Assembly (NCBI RefSeq): GCF_003002025.1
Contig: NZ_PVZB01000022.1
Span: 62,001 to 126,000, forward strand
DNA length: 64,000 nucleotides
Direction: 5' to 3'
Source: Paraburkholderia sp. BL25I1N1
GTDB taxonomy: Bacteria > Pseudomonadota > Gammaproteobacteria > Burkholderiales > Burkholderiaceae
The notes below the pieces were generated by a model. That model was not told the DNA's origin and did no database searches. It saw nothing but the letters and a program-made list of their open reading frames with translations. The number at the start of each line of letters is the position of its first letter. The first letter of the stretch is position 1. The translations under genes and the position numbers were made by a program. Below, piece by piece: positions 42,939 to 50,132 of this stretch.

Positions 42939-43127
42939 CTAATGCCGCTTCTTTCCCTCCGAAGCCCCCTCCTTGTCCGACGCGTGATGCGGGTCTCCCA
43001 CATCGACGGCGATCGGATCGCTGGCGGGGAAGCTTTCCTCGAGCGCCTCGTCAAGACGGTTGTCGTCGGATTCGGCGGGCGCTTGCGTTGCCGCGGGAGG
43101 GGATTCGTGTTGCTTCTTGCTGGTCAT
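42939..43127 (-). CDS. small conserved protein with SFPASDP motif
   Basis: 62 residues: a hydrophilic, acidic small protein (about 20% Asp/Glu) with the motif LDEALEESFPASDPIAV at 25-41. Short proteins with this exact motif occur widely in Proteobacteria as uncharacterised soluble proteins, so this is a real gene although small. GGAGCACGTC upstream of the ATG is a fair Shine-Dalgarno. It has no hydrophobic segment and is probably cytoplasmic. The C-terminus is lysine-rich (EGKKRH). The function is unknown. Confidence 0.7.
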   Translation of the reverse strand: MTSKKQHESPPAATQAPAESDDNRLDEALEESFPASDPIAVDVGDPHHASDKEGASEGKKRH

Positions 43128-43457
43128 GACGTGCTCCGTGAGAAGAGAGTCAGCAAGTCAGCATAGCGCAAAGCAGGCCTCGGCGAACATCGGCCGAACG
43201 GTCCAGGACCGTGCGCCGTAAGTGCCGCTGCAAACCCGCAAGCCGAACGATGCGCAAACCGAGGCGGGTTTATCAGCCGAAACTTAAAAACCATTGCGCA
43301 TCAGCTCGTTTTCCGTGTGTCGACACAGTGCGGCGCGCAAAAGAAAAGCAGGCACTGGCTGCGTGGGCCGGTAGACCGCAACGCATGCCGCGAACCGGCA
43401 ATATCGCGCTCGGGAGGGGCGCAACCAGAACCCGTGAACAACAAGGCAGCGAATAAC
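43128..43457. other. intergenic region between the SFPASDP gene and 43458 gene
   Basis: 330 bases without a supported gene. Short overlapping frames on both strands have no ribosome-binding site or recognisable sequence. It probably holds the divergent promoters of the two flanking small genes. Confidence 0.4.
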
Positions 43458-43688
43458 ATGAACCGGAAAAAAACCGCGTGCGCGTCGCAGCGCCTCAACG
43501 CGTCGCACGTCGTGGAAGCTGAGCTGGAACACCTGGATTGGGCAACGAAGCAACCGGCGCAGCGCTGGCTGGACGCCGTGTATTGGCGCCGCCGCGTGCT
43601 GGCGGTCAAATGCGGATTTGAACTGACAGACCTGCAGGTGATGCGTCTGGAGAAGATATTGCAGCGGCTCGGCCATTCGCCGGAGTAG
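43458..43688 (+). CDS. hypothetical small basic protein
   Basis: 76 residues, basic, with no signal peptide or hydrophobic helix. It has an amphipathic pattern with a Trp/Leu/Arg-rich middle (WATKQPAQRWLDAVYWRRR) and ends EKILQRLGHSPE. AAGGCAGC about 9 bases before the ATG is a weak Shine-Dalgarno. It runs convergently into hfq2 with a 20-base gap that contains a GC-rich palindrome. I do not recognise the family; a nucleic-acid-binding role is possible from its charge but is not shown. The longer frame starting at 43317 is less likely. Confidence 0.5.
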   Translation: MNRKKTACASQRLNASHVVEAELEHLDWATKQPAQRWLDAVYWRRRVLAVKCGFELTDLQVMRLEKILQRLGHSPE

Positions 43689-43708
43689 CCGAGCGCCGCC
43701 GCGGCGGC

Positions 43709-44212
43709 TTACTCGCTGCCGCCATTACCGCCATGATTGCCGCCACCGTGGTTACCGCCGCCGTGGTTGCCACCGTCGCCGCCCGTGCCGAACAGACGCC
43801 GGCGGCGCGTAACGACCACGGGGCCGTCCGACGTACCGCTGCTTCGATCCGACGCAGGCCGGTCTGAAGACGGCGCGCCATACGACTCGCGCGGTTCACG
43901 CGGTTCGCGCGGCTCACGATGATCGCGCGGTTCACGCGAGCCGTGCGGGCCGCGCGTGGTGTGCTCGCCGTGCGCGGGACGCCCCGCGCGCGGAGCCGGA
44001 CGCGTGCCGGTGTCGAGCTGGATCGTCGAGATCGCGCGCTTGTAGATGCCTTGCAGGCCGACAGGCGTGCGCAGCATCACCAGATACTGATCGAACGACT
44101 CGATGCACCCGGTCAGGCGGATGCCGTTGACAAGGTAAATCTCGACGCGCTTTCGTTCTTTGCGCGCAGCGTTCATGAAGTCGTTTTGCGGATGCGATTC
44201 TGCGGAAGCCAT
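43709..44212 (-). CDS. hfq2: second Hfq with long C-terminal tail (Hfq2)
   Basis: 167 residues. The Sm core (about 8-66) matches Hfq: FMNAARKERKRVEIYLVNGI, ESFDQYLVMLRTPVGLQ and IYKRAISTIQ. Gln9 and the RKER rim patch (17-20) keep RNA-contact positions, but the Sm2 motif is YKR (57-59) rather than YKH. The 100-residue tail is unique: REP repeats (93-110), a Ser/Asp patch, RRRR (136-139) and Gly/Asn/His repeats (GGGNH). Burkholderia carry two Hfq proteins, and the long-tailed one is called Hfq2. Start at 44212; a TTG at 44218 is less likely. No clear Shine-Dalgarno. Confidence 0.88.
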   Translation of the reverse strand: MASAESHPQNDFMNAARKERKRVEIYLVNGIRLTGCIESFDQYLVMLRTPVGLQGIYKRAISTIQLDTGTRPAPRAGRPAHGEHTTRGPHGSREPRDHREPREPREPRESYGAPSSDRPASDRSSGTSDGPVVVTRRRRLFGTGGDGGNHGGGNHGGGNHGGNGGSE

Positions 44213-44620
44213 GGACAATTCAGGTTAGAAAGACGGTTGTTCGCCGCGATTCTACCCTGTGTGGGGGCGGAACGCGTCGGCGGGCGAACTGCGTCCACTA
44301 TAACGGCTTGTGGGCGCATAAGCATCTGATAACTATTGACTGTAACGTTGAGTTACGAATCTGCGGATGAATGCCGCGTTCTTCCGCCACGCGCGGCCCT
44401 GCGCGGCGCGGATGGCGGAAAAAGATGGCGGGCGCGGTGTATCGGATGGAATAAAGCGCCGCCCGACCGCGTTATACCAGGCATGGCGACACTGCATCGT
44501 GCGCGTCGCCGATCGGCTTGTGCCGGCCGCACCGGATGTTCGGGCGCTCATCCGCAAGCTTCTCGCATGAGAGCCGAGTCAGGCGCGAAAGCGCCAGCTC
44601 TGACCGACAGGAGACTCACC
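44213..44620. other. divergent region between hfq2 and the small lipoprotein gene
   Basis: 408 bases without a supported gene. The reading frame from 44336 that joins the downstream lipoprotein is not preceded by a ribosome-binding site. TTGACT at 44336-44341 is a possible -35, but no good -10 lies at the right distance on that strand. Confidence 0.4.
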
Positions 44621-44758
44621 ATGAAAGTATCGCGCATCCTTTCCGCCGTTTTCGTTCTGCTGGCACTGGCGGGGGGAACCCTCGCGACGAGCGCGTGCAC
44701 GTCCGCGACCGATAGCGGCGCCTCGAGTTCGAGCGGCGGCGGCAGCGGCGGCTACTGA
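44621..44758 (+). CDS. 45-residue small lipoprotein
   Basis: A short lipoprotein: a strong hydrophobic segment (ILSAVFVLLALAGGTLA) ends in SAC (Cys26), followed by a Thr/Ser/Gly tail (SATDSGASSSSGGGSGGY). The length and tail composition suggest entericidin-like or stress-induced surface lipoproteins. CAGGAGACTCACC is an excellent ribosome-binding site. It lies 14 bases before the ECF sigma gene and is likely to be co-transcribed with it, so it may be a target or modulator of that regulon. The lipobox is weak (TSAC). Confidence 0.65.
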   Translation: MKVSRILSAVFVLLALAGGTLATSACTSATDSGASSSSGGGSGGY

Positions 44759-44772
44759 GCGCCGCTCGCCGG

Positions 44773-45303
44773 GTGAATTTCGAAGCCGAAGTGATTTCGT
44801 GGCTCCCGCAGCTGCGCCGCTACGCGCGCGCACTGACGGGCGACCGCGCATGGGCCGACGACCTCGTACAGGATACGGCGGAGCGCGCGCTCGCCCGTTG
44901 GGCGGCGTTCCGGCCGGACAGCAATTTGCGCGCATGGCTCCTGACGATCCTGCGGCATCTCTACATTGATCAGCTGCGCGGCCGCCGCGAGATTGCCGTC
45001 GATGAAGAGAGCGCGCCCTGGCGCAATCTCGAAGCGCCGCAGGGCGAGGTCGACGGTCTTGTGCTGCGCGATCTGCAGCGCGCGTTGTATTGTCTGCCCG
45101 TCGAACAGCGTGAAGTGCTGTTGCTGGTCTGCGTGGAGGAGCTGTCTTACCAGGAAGCGTCGCGCGCGCTCGGCGTGCCGATCGGCACGGTGATGTCGCG
45201 GCTCTCCCGCGCGCGCGAACACATGCGCGCGTTGCTGACGGAGGGACCGGCGCAGGGGCCGGCGCGTAAAAGTCCACCGTTGAAAGTAGTGAGAAACCCG
45301 TGA
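44773..45303 (+). CDS. ECF RNA polymerase sigma factor
   Basis: Extracytoplasmic-function sigma-70 family protein, 176 residues. Region 2 (about 8-70: YARALTGDRAWADDLVQDTAERALARW and LRAWLLTILRHLYIDQLRGRR) and region 4 (about 100-155: ALYCLPVEQREVLLLVCVEELSYQEAS and GTVMSRLSRAREHMR) are intact. GTG start, 14 bases after the small lipoprotein stop and overlapping the next gene by 1 base (TGATG). The C-terminal 20 residues are basic and variable. The pairing with the anti-sigma factor downstream is typical. The regulon is not determined. Confidence 0.93.
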   Translation: MNFEAEVISWLPQLRRYARALTGDRAWADDLVQDTAERALARWAAFRPDSNLRAWLLTILRHLYIDQLRGRREIAVDEESAPWRNLEAPQGEVDGLVLRDLQRALYCLPVEQREVLLLVCVEELSYQEASRALGVPIGTVMSRLSRAREHMRALLTEGPAQGPARKSPPLKVVRNP

Positions 45304-46154
45304 TGAACAGCGACGACTACGATTCCAGCTTGCCCGAAGGGCTCGATCTGCGAGCGCTGTCGGCGTATGTCGACGGTGAATTGCCAGGCGCGGAGCGTGC
45401 CGCGATCGAGGCGCAGCTGGCGCAGCATCCGCAGGCCGCCGCGCGCGTGGCCGCGTGGCGCGCGCAGAAAGCCGCGTTGCGCGTGCTGTGCGGCGCGCCG
45501 CAGCGCAGCGAGCGCGATGAGCGCAACGAGCGTCATGAACGCGAGGCGGCCGATGAACCGGCCTTCATCGTGCTGCGGCGCAGGACCGCCTGGTGGCAAC
45601 GCGCGGGCGTCGCGGCCTGCTGGCTCGCGGCCGGCGCCGGGCTCGCGCTCGCCCTTGGGCCGCTCGCGCCGCGTCTGACCGGCGGCGCGTGGGACGGTCT
45701 CGGCGGCAGCCCGCCGAGTTTCGCCGAGCGCGCGGACATCGCTTATGCGGTGTACACGCCGGAGCGGCGTCATCCGGTGGAAGTCGCCGCGAACGAAGAA
45801 GAGCATCTGATCAACTGGCTCTCCAAACGGCTGAACCGGCCGCTCTCGGTACCGTCCTTGCAGGAATACGGCTACTCGCTGGTGGGCGGCCGGTTGTTGC
45901 CGGGCGAAGCGGGTCCGGCGGCGCAGTTCATGTACGAGAACACCAGCGGCGCGCGGCTCACGCTCTACGTCACCGGCATCTCGCGCGACGAAACCGCGTT
46001 CCGCCTGTTTCGCGACGGCAACCGCCGCACCTTCTACTGGGTCAGCGACGGCATGGGCTACGCGCTCTCCGGGCCGATCGCGGAAGGCAAGCTGCGCACG
46101 ATCGCCATCGACGTGTGCAGCGCGCTCGGCGGCAAACCGGAGTCGTGGCAGTAG
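45303..46154 (+). CDS. membrane anti-sigma factor
   Basis: 283 residues. The cytoplasmic N-terminal domain (LRALSAYVDGELPGAERAAIEAQLAQHP, about 15-42) is the anti-sigma zinc-finger-like fold without the usual His/Cys pair, and one transmembrane helix (VAACWLAAGAGLALALGPLA) lies near 103-122. The periplasmic C-terminal part (125-283) is soluble, with SPPSFAERADIAYAVYTPERRHPVE and ISRDETAFRLFRDGNRRTFYW, matching the family that ends in this sensor-like domain. Its ATG overlaps the sigma stop by one base, so the two are made together. Confidence 0.9.
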   Translation: MNSDDYDSSLPEGLDLRALSAYVDGELPGAERAAIEAQLAQHPQAAARVAAWRAQKAALRVLCGAPQRSERDERNERHEREAADEPAFIVLRRRTAWWQRAGVAACWLAAGAGLALALGPLAPRLTGGAWDGLGGSPPSFAERADIAYAVYTPERRHPVEVAANEEEHLINWLSKRLNRPLSVPSLQEYGYSLVGGRLLPGEAGPAAQFMYENTSGARLTLYVTGISRDETAFRLFRDGNRRTFYWVSDGMGYALSGPIAEGKLRTIAIDVCSALGGKPESWQ

Positions 46155-46429
46155 GGGCATGTGCGAGTCCGCTCCGCGCGACTGTCGTGTCGGTCGGCAG
46201 AGGCCGTGCAACACCCGGTAACAGCATCGGCGTGCGCTTGCGCCGCGCGGACGGAATAGCGTCGCGCGGCGCCGCGTTTACTTGTTGCTGGATCGTGCCT
46301 TTCCCGCGTGCGTACATGGCTACATGGCAAGGTCTTCAGCGAGACAAACGACGGTGTCTTCACGGTGCCGACACGTTTCTTGCGGCCGCAATGCCGGTGC
46401 GCGTCGGACAGCATAGAGGCAGCAAAATC

Positions 46430-46900
46430 ATGCTCACATTTCATCAATTCGGCAGCGGGCTGTATTGCGGCTTAGCTTGTGTGTGCCTGTGCGCCGCGTG
46501 TGCGGCGCCGGTCGAGGCGCAAGCGGATGCGCCGGTGTGCCGGTTCGTGGCGGGGCAGGCGCAAATCGACGGCGTCATGCAGCAGATCACCGGCCGCGCG
46601 TGCCTGCAACCGGACGGCACATGGCAGATCGTCGAGGACGATGCCGCCGCGCAGGCCTTGGCGGATGGCCCGGTCTACTACTACGATCCATGGTATTGGG
46701 GGCCGCCGGTGGTGTTCGGGGTCGGCGTGTCGTTCGTGTTCGTCGACCGCTTTCATCATTTCCATCATATGGATCATGTGCGCTATGTGCATGGCGTGCA
46801 CGGATCGTTCGGCGCGGGCGGACGCGGCGGTTGGCACGGCGCGGCGCCCATGCACACGTGGGGCGGCATGCCGCACGGCGGCGGAGGAATGCGCCGCTGA
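46430..46900 (+). CDS. secreted His-rich protein
   Basis: 156 residues with a signal peptide (YCGLACVCLCAACAAPVEA, cleavage near 30). The first half has a conserved Cys pair (VCRFVAGQAQ; GRACLQPDG). The second half is strongly His/Gly/Met-rich (FHHFHHMDH, VRYVHGVHG, MHTWGGMPHGGGGM), with the aromatic YYYDPWYWGPP before it, so divalent metal binding is plausible. GAGGCAGC lies just before the ATG. It follows the anti-sigma factor on the same strand after 275 bases of weakly structured sequence. The family is not recognised. Confidence 0.65.
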   Translation: MLTFHQFGSGLYCGLACVCLCAACAAPVEAQADAPVCRFVAGQAQIDGVMQQITGRACLQPDGTWQIVEDDAAAQALADGPVYYYDPWYWGPPVVFGVGVSFVFVDRFHHFHHMDHVRYVHGVHGSFGAGGRGGWHGAAPMHTWGGMPHGGGGMRR

Positions 46901-46966
46901 CTCGCCGCCAATGACTCGTGCCGCTGACTCACCGCCGCGGATTCGCGCGGCGGCCAGGGAGACGCT

Positions 46967-48544
46967 TTGATTCGCAACTTGCCGCCAAAGGTGTCCGCCG
47001 CGCAGTTCGACCGCGCGCTCGCCGGTTGGCGTTCGATTGTCGGCGAGCCGCAGGTGGTGACCTCGGCGGACGGCCTCGCCGCGTATCTCGATCCGTTCGC
47101 GCCCGGCGAGCGCGAAGCGTTTTCGGCAAGTGCCGCCGTCTTGCCCGGCTCCGTCGATGAAATCCGCGCGGTGCTGCGCATTGCCAATCAATTTCGCATT
47201 CCGCTGTGGACCGTTTCGACCGGACGCAACTTCGCGTATGGCGGCGCCGCGCCGCGTCTTGCCGGTTCGGTCGTGCTCGATCTGCACAGGATGAACCGCA
47301 TCATCGAAGTGAACGAGGCCATGGCGTACGCGCTGGTCGAGCCGGGCGTCAGCTACTTCGATCTGTACGCGCATCTGCGCGACAAGGGCTACAAGCTGTG
47401 GGTCGATCCGCCCGCGGCCGGTTGGGGCAGCGTGGTCGGCAATACGCTCGAACGCGGCTTCGGCTATACCGCGTACGGCGATCACGCGGCGTCGCAGTGC
47501 GGCATGGAAGTGGTGCTCGCCAACGGCGATGTGTTGCGCACGGGCATGGGCGGGATCGAAATCGGCACCGCGTGGCAGTTGTACCAGCCGGGTTACGGGC
47601 CGTCGTTCGACGCGATGTTCATGCAGTCGAATTACGGCATCGTCACCAAGCTCGGCGTCTGGCTGATGCCCGCGCCGCCCGCTTATCTGCTCGGCGAAAT
47701 CCAGTTTCAACACGAAGCGGATCTCGAAGCGATCGTGGAGATCTTGCGGCCTTTGCGGCTCGATGAAACGATCCGCAATCACGCGGTGATCGAAGGCGGT
47801 TTGCGCCGCGCGGCCGGCTTGTCGGCGCGCGCGCAGTGGTATGACGGACCGGGGGCGATGCCCGGAAGCGCGGTGGACGCGATGCTCGAGAAGCTGAATG
47901 TGGGCCGCTGGAATCTGCATTACGCGCTTTACGGTACGCCTGAATCGATCGACGCGCGCCATGCGATCGTTCAGCGCGCGTTTGCGCGCATACCGCGGGC
48001 GCGCTTTCTGGCGGCGCGCTACGCGGGCGACGCGCAGCCCACGGCGGGCGGCGACCGCAACCTCGCCGGCATTCCGGCGATGAGCGCGTTTCGCATGCTC
48101 GACTGGCGCGGCGGCGCGGGCGCGCACGTGGACTTCGCGCCGGTGTGTCCCGCGACCGGGCGCGACGCGTTGCGTCAATACACGATGGTCAAGGCACGCG
48201 CCGCGGAATACGGCTTCGATTACTACGGCGGTTTTACGGCGGGCGTGCGCCATCTGCATCACATTTTCGCGGCGATCTTCGACCGCGACGACGCGAACCA
48301 GGTCGAGCAGGCCGGCGCGCTATTGCGCTCGCTGATGAGCGACGCGCGCGCGGCGGGCTACGGCGAATACCGCGCGCATCTCGCGTATATGGATTTTGCC
48401 GCGGCCCAGTACAGCTTCAACGACGGCGCGTTGCTGCGGTTCTCGGAAACGATCAAGGACGCGCTCGACCCGAACGGCATTCTCGCGCCGGGCAAGCAGG
48501 GCATCTGGCCGGCGGCGTGGCGCGACCGGCGCGGCTATACCTGA
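46967..48544 (+). CDS. FAD-dependent oxidase/dehydrogenase of the vanillyl-alcohol oxidase family
   Basis: 525 residues with a TTG start supported by AGGGAGACGCT. Residues 50-270 form the FAD-binding PCMH-type domain (FRIPLWTVSTGRNFAYGGAAPR; LERGFGYTAYGDHAASQCGMEVVLANGD). The C-terminal domain matches vanillyl-alcohol oxidase, eugenol hydroxylase and p-cresol methylhydroxylase flavoprotein (AHLAYMDFAAAQYSFNDGALLRF; DPNGILAPGKQGIWP). These enzymes oxidise para-alkylphenols. No cytochrome c partner gene is adjacent. The substrate is unknown. It is 66 bases after the His-rich protein. Confidence 0.88.
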   Translation: MIRNLPPKVSAAQFDRALAGWRSIVGEPQVVTSADGLAAYLDPFAPGEREAFSASAAVLPGSVDEIRAVLRIANQFRIPLWTVSTGRNFAYGGAAPRLAGSVVLDLHRMNRIIEVNEAMAYALVEPGVSYFDLYAHLRDKGYKLWVDPPAAGWGSVVGNTLERGFGYTAYGDHAASQCGMEVVLANGDVLRTGMGGIEIGTAWQLYQPGYGPSFDAMFMQSNYGIVTKLGVWLMPAPPAYLLGEIQFQHEADLEAIVEILRPLRLDETIRNHAVIEGGLRRAAGLSARAQWYDGPGAMPGSAVDAMLEKLNVGRWNLHYALYGTPESIDARHAIVQRAFARIPRARFLAARYAGDAQPTAGGDRNLAGIPAMSAFRMLDWRGGAGAHVDFAPVCPATGRDALRQYTMVKARAAEYGFDYYGGFTAGVRHLHHIFAAIFDRDDANQVEQAGALLRSLMSDARAAGYGEYRAHLAYMDFAAAQYSFNDGALLRFSETIKDALDPNGILAPGKQGIWPAAWRDRRGYT

Positions 48545-48584
48545 GGGCGCGGCCGCAAACGAGGCATGACGACAGGAGCAGTGC

Positions 48585-49043
48585 ATGGACCGGCGCACTT
48601 TCATGATGATCGGCGCTTGCCTCTCGACCGCGGCAGGCAGCGCGTGGCCGTGGCTCGCGCATGCGGCGGCGCGTGGCAATACGGTGGCGGTGGTCGACTC
48701 CACGTTGGCGTACGGCGCCGCATTCGTCGGCTATGCAGCACACCGGCGGTTGCCCGTGTTCGAAACCGGCGACGATATCGGCGCGCTTTGGTACACGACA
48801 CTTGCACCGCTGCTTTGCGCAACGCCGACACGTACACCCACACCTACGCCCACGTTCCTGTCGGTTTCGCTAATCGGCCTCACGCGCGCGTCCGACTACT
48901 TCGTGCTGAACCAACTCGCTAAAAGCGCGGGACAGGTGATCGAACACGAACACAGTCACGAGCAAAGCGCCGGCTCGGACAGGCAGCATGGTCACGTCGC
49001 ATTTGCATTCGCCTTCGCGCCGCGCGTATTGCACGAGAGTTAG
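48585..49043 (+). CDS. small protein with Tat-like signal, unrecognised
   Basis: 152 residues. It starts MDRRTFMMIGACLSTAAGSAW, a twin-arginine-type signal (RRTFM) followed by a hydrophobic core and AHA-like cleavage site near 28. The middle (GNTVAVVDSTLAYGAAFVGYAAHRR) may be a small alpha/beta domain, then a Thr/Pro stretch (TPTRTPTPTPT), and LIGLTRASDYFVLNQLAKSAG. AGGAG is 7 bases before the ATG. It follows the flavoprotein after 41 bases, so the two may be one operon. The Tat signal suggests a folded, cofactor-bearing or escort protein. The family is not recognised. Confidence 0.6.
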   Translation: MDRRTFMMIGACLSTAAGSAWPWLAHAAARGNTVAVVDSTLAYGAAFVGYAAHRRLPVFETGDDIGALWYTTLAPLLCATPTRTPTPTPTFLSVSLIGLTRASDYFVLNQLAKSAGQVIEHEHSHEQSAGSDRQHGHVAFAFAFAPRVLHES

Positions 49044-50095
49044 AAGCTGTACGCCTTGTTCTTCGGATCGAAGGTCGAGTCGTCGAATGTTTTCGGTGTG
49101 ATGGTTTCGAACACGATCTTCTCGAAGATCTTGCCGTCGTTGTCATAAGACTCGACGGTGCGGAAATACGGATGCCGCAGGTCGAGGCCGAGCGTTTCTT
49201 TCTTCGCGTAGAACTGCGGCTGGCCGGTCGGCGTTTCGAAGGTGAAGGCCACCACGCGCACGCCGTCGACCGTCTTGACTTCCACCAGGGTCGAACGCGG
49301 CAAGCCGGCCTCGATGTATTTCTTGCCTTCGCTGAGGTACTGGTTTGCGATGTATTCCGTGCCGAGATCGCGCACCTGATGATTCGATTGCGCGCGGGCG
49401 AGGGCGCCGGTCAGCGAGGTCCACACCGGCATCACGTTCATGATGCCGCCCAGATGCCCGTACATCTCATCGGTCCGTTTGGATTCGTCGTAGATGATTT
49501 CCTGGCCGGCGTGCGCGCCGTCGGGCAGCCACTTCGCGTAGATGCGCAACGGGTCGTGCGCGACGCGCACCAGCATGTGATCGGGCTTGTCGGGCCATTG
49601 GCCGTGAATGCGTTCCGAACGCGCCATGGTGAACTCGTACGACGGGTAGCCGTTCGGCCCTTCCTTGATATAGCGCGGCAACGCGAGTGGATCGAGCGAC
49701 TGGAACAGCGCGACCAGTTGCGCGTCACTGAGTTTTTCCATCGCGCCGCTTTGTTGCGCGGCGCGCAGCCACTTGACCTGCTGATCCAGCGTCAGCTTGC
49801 CGACCTGCGCGGAGGGCGTGGACGGCGCCTTGACGGTGCTGGCGCTGTCGAGCGCGGGCGGCGTGTCGTCGTTTTGCGCGAATGCGACCGGCGTGGCGAG
49901 TGCGGCCGCGCCCGCCACGAGCGCCGCGATCAGGAGCTTGCGCGACGGCACGCTATGCAACGATGCGCGCAAGCGTGTGAATAAGTCCGCACGCAAACCA
50001 GCGGTCCGCAGCGACGAAAGCGACGAAAGCAACAAACCGGCGAGGCGCATGAAGACGGGCGTGCGGCGTGATCGTGCGGACAGGCGGTGCTTCAT
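49040..50095 (-). CDS. DUF1571 family exported protein
   Basis: 351 residues. The N-terminus is long and basic, and a hydrophobic segment (LLIAALVAGAAALATPVAFA) lies near 58-77, suggesting a signal sequence or anchor; a later start would give a normal signal peptide. The DUF1571 domain follows (RYIKEGPNGYPSYEFTMARSERIHG to RHPYFRTVESYDNDG). The best ribosome-binding site (GGAGAGATTC) is at the 50095 ATG. It overlaps the previous gene's stop by 4 bases on the opposite strand. Function unknown; the family is exported and envelope-associated in several proteobacteria. Confidence 0.78.
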   Translation of the reverse strand: MKHRLSARSRRTPVFMRLAGLLLSSLSSLRTAGLRADLFTRLRASLHSVPSRKLLIAALVAGAAALATPVAFAQNDDTPPALDSASTVKAPSTPSAQVGKLTLDQQVKWLRAAQQSGAMEKLSDAQLVALFQSLDPLALPRYIKEGPNGYPSYEFTMARSERIHGQWPDKPDHMLVRVAHDPLRIYAKWLPDGAHAGQEIIYDESKRTDEMYGHLGGIMNVMPVWTSLTGALARAQSNHQVRDLGTEYIANQYLSEGKKYIEAGLPRSTLVEVKTVDGVRVVAFTFETPTGQPQFYAKKETLGLDLRHPYFRTVESYDNDGKIFEKIVFETITPKTFDDSTFDPKNKAYSF

Positions 50096-50132
50096 GAATC
50101 TCTCCGAAAGGTGACGCGAAGCGCCTTCCCTG

